Shown here piece by piece: positions 23,943-34,734 of a stretch of 64,000 nucleotides of DNA. Below the pieces are notes generated by a model, which did not search any database, was not told the origin of the DNA, and saw only the letters and a list, made by a program, of their open reading frames with translations. Positions within the stretch are counted from its first letter, which is position 1, and each line of letters starts with the position of its first letter. Location of the stretch: the NCBI GenBank assembly GCA_020736575.1, contig JAGPYM010000009.1, positions 620,001 to 684,000 on the forward strand, in the 5' to 3' direction. Position numbers and translations under genes: made by a program. The stretch comes from Thelonectria olida. Taxonomy: Eukaryota > Ascomycota > Sordariomycetes > Hypocreales > Nectriaceae.

Positions 23943-26900
23943 AAACAGACAAACATGCCAAATCTAATCTTGATGGACCATAAATGACAGCTTCATTTGA
24001 ATAGGCTGATCGATGACATAGATGAGGCACCAGACAATCGCTTTGATGCCGGGTTGAACACGGACAGCCACCTGTGTGACACTAGCTGAGAGTGCTTGAG
24101 TCCCTCATTCAACCTTGTAGCCGTTGACTCGAACCGACGTATCGCATCTACTAATAATTATCAACATAGATCTAAATCAGCGAGATCAAACTCTTTCGTG
24201 CGTATCGTCTGCTCTGTTTCACCACTCTCACTGTTTGCGGGGAAGAATTAGGTAGACAACACATCTGCTTCCTTCGAGAAGCGCAGGAACGTCGCATCTA
24301 AAATAGACGACACGAAACATGTTTCGCTCTTCATACGTATGCCCACATGTCGCCTTCCAGTCGCATCCTCAAGAATCGCTGCGGCGACTCCTCAGACCTA
24401 GTGCATTGAATGCCGGCAAATACCGAACCCATGATCCTAAACTCGTCAATTTGATTTGAAGCATCGTGATTGCTTCCCCAGACCTGGCATAATCCGAGAC
24501 AGTAGTCTGTCATCTTTGTAAATGGAGAAGAGCGAGGCGACAGTCTGTCCTCATCAACATCACACACCCACGTAACAAAGTTCCCATCACCAGCTCGCCC
24601 AACCGCGGGCTTCGGGCCATCTTCATCAATAAGGTCAAAGCATTGGCTCGTTCCAGATGAGTTTGAAGTCTGTGGACCAGACCCTCCCTCCCAACTTGCG
24701 TCAATCGTGAGATCACGACCAGAAATCGACCTGGAACCAGACTGGTTCAGAACTACGAACAGCCTTGTGCTCAACAGGGGCGACAGGCCTCTCCTTTATT
24801 ATGCAGTGAGGACATATCCGGGACGTAATTGTCCTGTCTTCAGATGATGATGGACAAACGGGCCATGATACGTCTTCAATGCGCTCTGGGCACAGGAGGA
24901 GCCCTGCCATGTGGCCGCCCTGTCTCACGGGTGCGCCTGGGGACCTGAGACCCACGTCATCTCCACACGTCGCCATCAGTCAACACAGATGGACTGTGTG
25001 CCGAGCGTCTATAGCTTCGGGGAAAGTGAAATTGCCTTATTTCATCGCGAAATGAGGGTCAGCCTGAAGGCAGCAGGGCGCTCTGAGAAACTTTAGCTTG
25101 GTTTGGAAGCGAACTACGAAGTAATAGCTGTCCCTTTTCTTACGAGACGTTGTTTGGGCTTGAGTTGGGATCTGCGGATCCGAGTAGTGCCGCTTTGGGT
25201 CGTCTCTATTTATCGATATTATACCCGTGCAAAGTCCCCTTCATCAGACTGTAACACCGGTTGACGGACGAATGGGACAATGAGCCGCTGCAGCGTGAGG
25301 TTCAAGTACCTGCGTCTCTTGCTAATGAGATCGAATATGTTTGAACGAAGCATCGGGGGTTGTATTTCAAGGCACCTCGGACAAATCCATGAGTTTTGCG
25401 GCCGAACCGCCAGATGGTAACGAATATATCGCTACCGAGCTAGTTATTGAAAGAGGTAATCCGCTTGTTGTGGCTTCAGTTCGTACCATGGTCGAAAAGA
25501 GGAGTGTTCGTACCTAGAGTCTGGCAAAGTGACTCGAGTCAGATCGATAACCAAATCTCAAACCACTGACAAACGCATTGGAGGACCAGGACAAGACTGT
25601 CCTAGACAGCATGTGAGAATCCATTTTGGATGGTACTTTACGGACATACGTACTACGTCGTCCTCCATCAAACACGAGCCACCATCGACGCGACAGGAGG
25701 CACCATGTGTGGCGTTGCAAGCGTTGTCAACTTGCAGCAATGGAAGCGGCGTTACCGTCGTTGGCTCCGGAATACCGCCCGCTGATTGTTCGGGGCCACT
25801 TCGTGCGAACCAGATGAGGAGTAGTTTGAATAACTGGTCAATGGTGGCCGTTGACCCGAAGTCCCCGGAAGGCCTGAGCGCATCACAATGTCAGAAGATT
25901 GAGAGGCGAATCCAAATGCAAACTTCTAGATGCAGCTAATAAGGAGCTGTTTTGCAGGGACGAATGTATCTCGAGTTCGCTCTGCCGTCATGTGCCGATT
26001 GAGCCAATGGAGGAGAAAATCTCTGGGAGCATCAGCGACGCAAAGTTGCCACATAGTACGATGGGACCAAAGTCAACGCCCAAACTTGCAGAGGTCAGAA
26101 CCTAAAGTCCTGGAGCGTCAAATGGCTTTCGGATGGACCGTTCGAGCCCATGCTCGTGTCAATAATGTCTCGAGAGAAAGCCCAACAGCGATGCTGCACA
26201 CTCATCGTGACACCGTCTGAATGGGCCATCCCGGTCATGGCATTCTTTTTAAGTTGGACTGAGTCGGCGCCCTGGTTGTGGTCACGGATAAAGAGTCAGT
26301 TACCCGTCCGGGCCGTGGGCTGCAAAGGCCGGAAGGGGGAGGGGCGGCGGGCGAGTCGATGTCTCAGCAGCCTCCAGGGCAGATGATCATCCGCAGTGAA
26401 CTGGGTTGGCTAACTATACCCGTCTCTGTTCAAACTGCAGCGGTTTCTGGAGAGTCTGCAATGAGGCGTGCGCCTGGTTCCGGCATTGCTAATTATCACC
26501 TTATCCTCTTGTTGCTAGGAACAAGCCTCGGGTTCGTGCCGTTGAGAGGGCGGCTCTCGAGGAAGCTATGAGGATAGCGGCCCGTGTTCGGGACTACTGC
26601 GTTGCACAGCAGTGTTGTGGTGTCAGATGCAAAGCCGACCGTTTGTCGAGGCAGAAGATTGATATCGATTCAAGACCCCAGACAATGCGGTGAGACAAAC
26701 AATTCAAGTTTGCTGTTATACAGAGCGAGTTGCAAATAGCACAAAGCCGTCCTGATTGGAATGTCAGCACGTCAGTTGAGGAAAGAAAAAGAAAAAAGCA
26801 ATGTGTATCCGTAATTAGAGGCCAACAATGTCCCATTGGCCAGCCCTGCATATGAGCATCGCGTCGCGAACTCTCAAACACATTCTAGATTCGTTCTCTC

Positions 26901-29900
26901 CCAGAAACCTGCTGGTCATGGGCCCCACAGACCACACTGGCGATCCTGGACTGTTTTCGCTGTGGTGCCTCTTGGCCACGCCATGTGGGGAGACAACATC
27001 ATCTGGTTGTCTGGGAGGATCCCAGTCAGGAGACGAGCAGCACAAGGTAGCGGCCATCGCTTGCGATTGGGCATTCCGGGGGAAATAGTGAGCCCACTCA
27101 GGACATGCTCGAGTCGGCGAGTCGGGTACAATATGGCCTTTGTCTGTCAGTATCAGAATGGAACAATGACGGCCAGACGAAGCACAAAAGGCGAGCATAA
27201 GGAGACAACCGTGATTGGCAGGGATGCGGAAATGTCCAAGTGCTTCGTAGCGAAATTTCCATGTTTCGAGAAAACGGGACTTGGAAACAGACAGATCCAC
27301 GGGCCTGGGTCGATTTCGGTGACGTTGGTGGTAATGATGATGAGCTCCAAGAGCGTATTGTTAGCTGCGAACCTGTGATCGGACGTCCAATCAAGCGAAG
27401 GGTTACTTCGTATAACTACAGCCAACTTAAGCATGAGGGAAGTTGTATCGATTGTAACGATAACAAGTTGGGCAAAGAGACGAGGAGACTGCACATGTCG
27501 TTGCGGTACCTGAGGCATCTCCTCCGTACCTTCCAATACCATGATCACGTCTGGTGGAAGTTGACTGCAGTCGGCAACGACTTCCAGTTTCGAGATTTAG
27601 ACCCTCACGATCCTAGACAAGGAAGGAGCAGCATCCTTTGCCCCCCATGTCACCTTTCCAACCTTCCAGGCTAATAATAAGTCTTGGGGTTGGCAAGTGG
27701 TACGAATTAGCATGAGCCTGCCACAACTTCACCTTCTATACCACATACCTGCGAATACACGTCGGTTACACAACCCGACCATGAGCATCGTCAATTGACG
27801 TAGCAAACTCAATGCAGGGCTTGCAAGTCTGCCCTTACACTGCACGGGGCATGGGCCGCGTGAGCAAGGTCCAACTGGTTCGTTCATGATGGATCCCACG
27901 GTTAGGTTACCAAGACAGACCGGCCAGCTACCAGTGGCCAGTAACGGACGACGCCGCATAATAGCAAGGTACGCCGGGTATAGGGCTCCCTAGATGGGGT
28001 TAGCTATCGAGGATTGGAGATTGGAATTTGGTGTGGAAAAGCTGGGAAGAGGCATGATTGGACCCCGTCTCCGAATCTCCGACAAGACTGACTCTTGTGC
28101 TCGACATGGCAGTGGGACCTGCTGCCACGATGGCACGTCACGACCCAATAAAGGCACCTACGAATAGAGGCTAGAAGAAGTCTCTTGCGGTATCACGGAC
28201 CAGAATCACCAGAACAACTGCTACAAGTGGATATCATCCTAGAAGGCCATGAACAAAGAATAAAACGGGATCCATCTCAAAATGGACGATCTGTTTCGGG
28301 TCCAGCGGATGTTCTATGGTTGGTTGGTTGGTTGCAAGTTGCTGAGTTTGAGCTTTGTCCAAACCAAGCCTTAGCCGTCGTGCATCTGGCACTACTCCAC
28401 AGTTCACTCAACGCAAGCCATCCGTGGTTCAGGCTCCCCTATTTTGCAGATCAACGACCGTCTCCTGTCAGCCAGGCTCAGAAGATTCTCTGCATCCGTG
28501 TCGTCTCGTACGAAGCCCTGTTGAATGAATGCCGACCTGGTATGGCACAAGCTCAAGCGCCACTGGCTCATGTCTATACCGTCTCCAATAGCAGAAGAAC
28601 ATCAGAAAGAAGACACCAGATCCGGCAACATTGTCTAGCAACAAGGCAACAGGGCGAGGCGACTTCAAGAACCCTATCCCTTTGTCAACCAGACTGCCGA
28701 CACTCTCCCTGAATCCCCTCGTGCCATAGAAGTACGTACCAAGAGCAGTCCTGAACCCCGTCGTCGAACAGACGTGATCGTCTGCTGGTTTGGCCCCTGG
28801 GCCCTGTCTTCACCCCAGCTTGGTCGACAGTAGGGGGAGGACGCTATTCCTAGCGAGGTAAATTTGATCGATGGGTTTTGGATGGATTGCTCCACCCACT
28901 CCAAAAGTTATTCTGCAACCGGCTATAGTCCTAGGTCCAAGAGGTCCGTTGTCGACGGCCTTGTTGGCAGAAGGCCCAAGGAAATCACAGTTCTTGAGAG
29001 CACGACCATGCTTTGTAATGGTGTTGTGTTCATACTGTGCTGTGCAGAAACCCGCACTCCGCATTGCAGGCGGCCGAAGCGGGCGTCCTGATATGCACCA
29101 CGACATTAGCTGGGGGTCACCTCGTCAATGCCCTGCCAGGGACATCCACAAGCCCAGGAGATGGCACCATGTCTCCACCGTGGGCCTCCTTTAAAGTGCC
29201 CCCGAAGAAACATTGAATGGCATCCCGGACTTGGCCGCGCAGAGGTGACAGAGAGCATTCGGTGGCCGTCTCTCAATGGCTGGCCTCGTCTTGCTGAAAG
29301 TCATCATTGACTTGGTGGCTGCGAGGGCGATCCCCCTCCTGCTCTATCTCGCTTGAGTTTGGCCGCGATGCGCTGGTCGATTTGTCGTTTGTCACGCAGC
29401 GAGGCGGCATTGTTCGCAGTTCATTGTCGTGCACAGCGCAATCGCATCAAGCTGAGATGTGCAAACAGGACATTGAAGGCACTGTGCTAGCTGCAGCAAG
29501 TTGCTGGATCGACCGCCACCACTCTGAGGAGCATCATCACGGCATCAAAGCTGCAAACGATGGGCAGAGCGCAGAGCTGCGCTTGGAGGCTGCGCACTGT
29601 ATACCTGCTCGGCTGGATGGGGCCATGTACATCTCACCCCGGACGAGTGGGTGCCCTGGCAGATGGTCCCTGAAGCTATTCGTAGGTAAGCTACGGGAAT
29701 TGAACTGCACAATATTATGGAGGCTCGCTAGAGAGAGAGAGAGGGATTGAGCGCGACGCTCGAGGCAAATGAAATGATCCATGACCCCCTCGCAGCTCTG
29801 GCTCAGTCCCTTGGAGGTCCCCTGGGGATCCGCCAGCCATGGGTGAACATGGTTGATGAATGTTCTGGCGGCCGTCGCGTTCTGCATCCACTTTGGAAGT

Positions 29901-30150
29901 GAAATGAGGTACCTCGCTGACACTAGGCCAAGAAGTACCGTAGCTGTAAGAGTAGACGATCTAGTGCCTAGCCAACAGTGCCATGTCCCAGCGCTGTATG
30001 CCGCTAATAATGATTGACTTCACCTCACTGTTCTCGCGGCAGTGGGAGCTGGAGCAGCTGCTTTCGGCGGAAGGCTAGGCGGGCAGGATTATCCCACGCC
30101 CAGCCCATTTCCCATTCCCCCTAATTTCCAATTTCACCCACCCCTCCTGG

Positions 30151-31184
30151 TCTCCCCTCCTAGTCGGTTCGTCCAATCATGGAGCTCGTTCTTGCGGAAT
30201 CGCTAATTCCCCGCGGACCAGCCACCTCTTTCCACCTCTGGATCCTCCCTCCCTCCCTTCCAACTCTTCACAAATTCTCGCCTCGGCCTCAAACTCTGCC
30301 CATTCACTCCTCTTGTCCAAATATCTCTGGGCTGCTCCCATATCCGTACCTAGGCCAGCCTTTGTGCATTCGCGTCTTCCGATTAACCTCGTTTTACTTG
30401 CGCCATCGTCAATCGGCATTAATTGTTTGCATTGCCGGAATCCCCTCCGAATAGGTACCACGACGGCGCAGGTCAGTCAATTCCGTCACTTGCTTGATGA
30501 TCCATCCATCCAGCTATCCTTTTTTTCCTCCCTTGCGACGCCTCACCAAACTTGCCTCTCATCCAACCTCGCTCTCTGCATTGCTCCCTCCCGTGCGCGC
30601 GCTTCCTCTCTCCTCGCTTCTGAGAATTCCATCGCCCTCCCTCTGTCCCATCTCTCTTTGCCTCTCATCGCTAAACTCGTCCTGTCTATTACCTCCGTTC
30701 GCTCGACCCATCATCCTCAGACCCCATACACCCACCCTCCCCCCCGGCTACTACCTGGACCAGCCCACTCCCCCCTGGTCCAGGGGAGGCGCGAGAGATT
30801 CCGCCCCGGGCTGGGCCTTTGTTGGCACGACTCGTGTGTCGTGCTCCAAATTGCAGCCTCTTCTCCCCCCAGCCGCCGCGCTACACCAAAAGCTGCTTCT
30901 CCATCCTCCATTCTCCTTTTCTCTTCACTCCACCTCTCTTTGCCTTTCGCTTGTTTCGCCTCATCTTCATCTTTCTTTTACCTTTCCATCTGCAGCATCT
31001 CCTACCTTCCTTTACGATACCCAGCCTTGCTGCAAACCATAGCTGACTTTGATCCCTCAGCCTTGAGACCTGCTTCAACTTTATCGTGCAGTTTATTTCT
31101 TTCTACCGACGCACCGTCGCCGATTATCGCAGTTCCATCTAGACTTTTGAGTACTGTTTCGGCGACAGCCACCAAACCGCCAAA
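30151..31184 (+). promoter_or_regulatory. pyrimidine-rich promoter/leader of the G-alpha gene
   Basis: About 1 kb of strongly C/T-rich plus-strand sequence precedes the ATG at 31185. It contains upstream ATGs in short overlapping frames (including one at 30179) that look like leader or uORFs rather than genes. A spliced 5' UTR is possible but cannot be resolved without transcripts. Confidence 0.45.
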
Positions 31185-32448
31185 ATGGGTTGCGGAATGA
31201 GCACAGAGGAGAAGGAGGGCAAGGCCCGAAACGAGGAGATCGAGAATCAACTCAAGCGGGATAAGATGATGCAGCGCAACGAGATCAAGATGCTGCTTCT
31301 AGGTATGTCCCCCCACATCGAGCTTCCGATGCCCATCGACTCCCCGGCGTTGCTGCAGCCGACACACTTGCCAATTAGATCGGCTCTGATTGCAATCAAC
31401 AGGCGCTGGTGAATCCGGAAAGTCGACCATTCTCAAGCAGATGAAGCTCATCCACGAGGGTGGCTACTCCCGCGACGAACGAGAATCCTTCAAGGAGATC
31501 ATTTTCAGTAACACCGTGCAATCGATGCGAGTTATTCTCGAGGCTATGGAATCACTCGAACTTCCTCTCGAGGACCAGCGAATGGAGTACCACGTACAGA
31601 CCATCTTCATGCAACCCGCTCAGATCGAGGGTGACGTCCTGCCCCCGGAGGTCGGCAGCGCCATCGAGGCTCTTTGGAAGGATCGTGGTGTCCAAGAGTG
31701 TTTCAAGCGATCTCGCGAGTACCAGTTGAACGATTCAGCTAGATAGTGCGTCGCCTTCCCGATCGACACGCCTGCGATTGTTGCTAACCAATTTACAGCT
31801 ACTTCGACAACATTGCTCGCATCGCTGCCCCCGACTACATGCCTAACGATCAGGATGTCCTGCGATCGCGTGTCAAGACCACCGGTATTACCGAAACCAC
31901 CTTCATCATCGGCGATTTGACCTACCGTATGTTCGACGTCGGTGGCCAGCGATCTGAGCGAAAGAAGTGGATCCACTGCTTCGAGAATGTTACCACGATT
32001 CTTTTCCTTGTCGCCATCTCCGAGTACGATCAACTTCTGTTCGAGGATGAGACCGTCAACCGAATGCAGGAAGCCCTTACTTTGTTTGATTCTATCTGCA
32101 ACTCAAGGTGGTTCATCAAGACATCTATCATTCTCTTCCTCAACAAGATTGATAGATTCAAGGAGAAGCTTCCCGTCAGCCCCATGAAGAACTACTTCCC
32201 CGATTACGAGGGTGGCGACGACTATGCGGCTGCTTGCGATTACATTCTCAACCGATTCGTGAGCTTGAATCAACACGAGACGAAGCAGATTTACACTCAT
32301 TTCACTTGTGCTACCGACACCACACAAATCCGCTTCGTCATGGCGGCTGTGAATGGTACGTCTAGTGGTTTTATCCCTTCATCATGTTACTAATCATTTC
32401 ACAGACATCATCATCCAGGAGAACCTCCGTCTTTGCGGTCTCATCTAA
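31185..32448 (+). CDS. GNA1: group I heterotrimeric G-protein alpha subunit, 353 aa
   Basis: GTP-binding signalling subunit that couples seven-helix receptors to adenylate cyclase and MAPK outputs; orthologues control growth, mating and virulence in fungi. Exons 31185-31302, 31403-31745, 31799-32355 and 32405-32448 join in phase to 353 residues, the exact length of the family. The N-terminus MGCGMS carries the myristoylation Gly2 and palmitoylation Cys3. The GTPase motifs are G1 GAGESGKS (residues 40-47), switch I with the catalytic Arg in RVKTTG, G3 DVGGQ, G4 NKID and G5 TCAT. The C-terminus is CGLI, the pertussis-toxin-type Gi tail. The sequence is almost the same as Neurospora GNA-1 and Fusarium FGA1 as I recall them. 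The last exon encodes only 14 residues. Confidence 0.98.
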
Positions 32449-33993
32449 ATGATTCTTTACTCATTAAAACACGAATACCCTCCATTTTAATAACGACACC
32501 GTTTAGATGGGCCACGGGGACATGGCTCACGATTTTTTCATTGTACTAGTCATACCAACCGGCCGGAGGCAAGAGGCACCTATACCCGCACGATCCCCGC
32601 ACCGCGTGCCTGCTATATCGCCTCATCGACCAACCCCAATTTAGTGATTTTGGTTGAGCCCGGGTTGACCTTGGTTTCCTTTCGTTGTAAGGATTTCGCG
32701 GACTGAATGGGAGTTGATATGTATCACAAAACGTCATTTGAAAGGAAGATTTTACAGCTGCCGGGCCGGATGAGGGCCTCGAGTGCCAGCGGCCGCACGA
32801 TAGGTGAAGGATGGAAGAGGACCGGACTGCGGCGAAGAAGACACGACGAGGCAACTATTGCATCAGACAGTATGGGATGGAGAATGGTGGCCACCTTATT
32901 TTTTTGTTTAATTATGAAACTCTTTTCCTATATGTTTTACATGTGTATGTGCGTGCCTGGTGTTTGTCTTTTGTCACATCTTCATTATCATTATTACTAG
33001 TACTATCTTATTCCCATTTCTTTAATACCAAAAGATGATTTGATTGTTCAGATTTCGAGTCCCTTTTCTTTGCATATATCTCTTTGCTTTTTGCCCTTGT
33101 TCTGTTGAGAACGGGAGAGCGGGCCGGAGGATTCCATGTCATGCATGCGTGCATTGGGTCATCTGGGTGCTTTTTTGCTTTTTTGTCCTCGTCTCTTTCC
33201 GCTCACGGCAGTCACCGGTCATTTGCTCGCTCACTCGATACCGCGTTTTTCTTTTGCCGTCTTCATTTCTCGTGCATGCGTACCTACTTTAGGGCTCTCT
33301 GTATTTGCCGGCTATGGCAAGCATATGCAAGAGAGTGGAGGAAATTGGATGTATGTAATCTTCTCCTTCCGTACCCTACTTCTCTATGTATTCAACTTCC
33401 TGAGGGCTGTTATCCTGGGCTGTTTTGTGTTGGCCCATGCCGTGTCGACGATAGTGGATTGCCGACTTTAACGTGCAAACGATTAGGAGACGGGGATGGG
33501 AACAATCACGAAAATGGGTCAACGTCGCTGGCGTTTCTTGCCTCACTATTCTACAGTCAATCCTCTGTGACCAAGTGCGGTCTATTTTCCAGGACCATCA
33601 AAATTCTCCCCCAATCAACCCTCTCCCATGCATGGTATGTCTCCAAATTGGGTGAACATCTCCTCCATACGCGTGTGGTCCATGATAGCACAGTGGGACC
33701 TAGGTACAACTGGATGTGTCTCGCTTGATCAGCCACTCTTGAGGGCATTCTCCTGCGGAATAGGGATCCAACTCGAAAGCTCCCATTCCAGTCGGCAAGT
33801 AGTTTCAAAAGATACGGACGAAGAATCGAAGAAAAGCAAAAAGAACAAGGGGAAAAAGGAAGCAAAGGAGAAGGAGAAAACGCAATACGGCGTCTCAAGG
33901 ATAGCAGACAGCGTAACTGAACCCAGCAACGGACTCGTCGTGCGGTTCGCATCGGCAGACGTGGACAATCCAGACAGATATTCTCCTAAGATT
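32449..33993. other. G-alpha 3' flank and intergenic DNA
   Basis: The first few hundred bases are T-rich and probably include the 3' UTR. Open frames at 33.0-33.7 kb on the plus strand are T-rich and lack domains. A Lys-rich plus-strand frame near 33.8-34.0 kb is antisense to the better-supported candidate gene below. Confidence 0.5.
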
Positions 33994-34425
33994 TCATGAC
34001 AAGAATTCCGGGTCCAGTTCAGCTGCCGCAGAGGAGTTCCAAGCGACGAGGGATAAGACAAATGCCTGCTCAGTTGACAAAAAGTATCAAGGACGCGGCA
34101 TGACAAATAGCTAGTCTTTACCTGTCGCTCATGCTCCAAAGAAAGAAAGTAACTCAAAACTATCTCCAAGTCGTTGGCGAAAAGGAGGAATGCCGGTGAA
34201 TGAGGTTCACCGATGGAGATCAAAATGCTAGCAGCCAGAAGTAGTTGTGAATACAAGGCGCTACGATAGTCAGAATCTCAAGTCCATCTAGGAGCGAAAA
34301 AGGCCTCACCTCAATGAAAGGACTTTTGAAATAGTCATCATTTCATGAGATAACACTCGTTTCGTCGTAATGTCAGACAATGCCGTTGCTCGATCAACTA
34401 AGACCAAGAGTACATGAGGTTTCAT
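33994..34425 (-). CDS. candidate small gene, 108 aa, partly encoded by a tandem repeat
   Basis: Three exons can be read: 34425-34310, 34260-34122 and 34065-33994. Introns have GTGAGG...TCGTAG and GTAAAG...GAGCAG borders and phases 2 and 0, giving 108 residues from an ATG to TGA. The product is hydrophobic and helical, with segments HVLLVLVDRATAL, LYSQLLLAASILISIGE and LEIVLSYFLSLEHERQ. No family is recognised. The first exon lies in the proximal unit of a three-copy tandem repeat whose other copies encode related but interrupted versions of the same peptide. It lies 309 bp downstream of the DUF3716 gene on the same strand. Good splice sites and a continuous frame argue for a gene, but its small size and repeat origin leave chance or a decaying gene possible. 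Confidence 0.35.
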
Positions 34426-34608
34426 CCAACGAAAGGATTAATGAGATGATCATCAGTGCCGCTACTCGATCAACTAAGACCAAGAGTACATGAGGCCCGA
34501 CCTCAACGAAAGGACTATTGAAATGATCATCAATTCATGATGCCACTCATTTCGTCGTAGTATCGGACAATGTCGCTGCTCGATCAACTAAGACCAAGAG
34601 CACATGAG
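34306..34608 (-). repeat. imperfect tandem repeat, three copies of about 110/75/113 bp
   Basis: Three head-to-tail copies lie near 34306-34419, 34420-34495 and 34496-34608. All share a nearly identical block containing gatcaactaagaccaagag followed by tacatgag or cacatgag. The middle copy lacks about 35 bp of the interior. Copies differ by scattered substitutions, many of them transitions. On the minus strand the shared block reads as the peptide VLLVLVDR in one frame. Confidence 0.9.
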
Positions 34609-34734
34609 TTCGTCGAATGGTAGTTGGCAGTTAGCCAAGGAAGGAGTTCTACCCAAAACTTGATAGGAATTGACTCCCATAACGGTGGAAAGTTAGTTGT
34701 TAGCCCGGCCGAGGAGCGCGTCGAGGTCAGACAA

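Larger units (their letters stand above)
22678..30150. other. gene-poor region of about 7.5 kb
   Basis: No supportable gene was found. Open frames of up to 180 codons exist (for example near 24.3-25.0, 26.8-27.4, 28.2-28.7 and 29.3-29.75 kb) but most start at TTG or GTG, overlap open frames on the other strand and match no family I know. Simple repeats include an A18 run (22762-22779), (TTC)n (23455-23476), (CA)9 (23925-23942) and a short (GA)n near 29730. No terminal repeats, reverse-transcriptase or transposase motifs were visible. Confidence 0.5.

Noticed and set aside
24110..24150. Possible tRNA T-arm on the minus strand (GGTTCGAGTC)
   Set aside because: The flanking bases do not pair as a T-stem and no acceptor stem is present.
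24331..24976. Two overlapping minus-strand frames with Cys-rich (ICPHC) and acidic segments
   Set aside because: They lie in different frames, the downstream one has no usable ATG, and no intron with acceptable splice sites joins them in phase. No family was recognised.
26836..27378. 180-codon plus-strand frame and its 161-codon antisense partner
   Set aside because: The plus-strand frame starts at TTG, both strands are open over the same interval, and neither shows a domain. Most likely chance.
28185..28712. 175-codon plus-strand frame
   Set aside because: It begins at TTG, has no recognisable domain and no splice-site support.
33628..33999. Lys-rich plus-strand frame resembling the start of a transporter
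   Set aside because: The Lys run comes from a purine-rich tract, the end shows no membrane helix, and the opposite strand gives a better spliced candidate.
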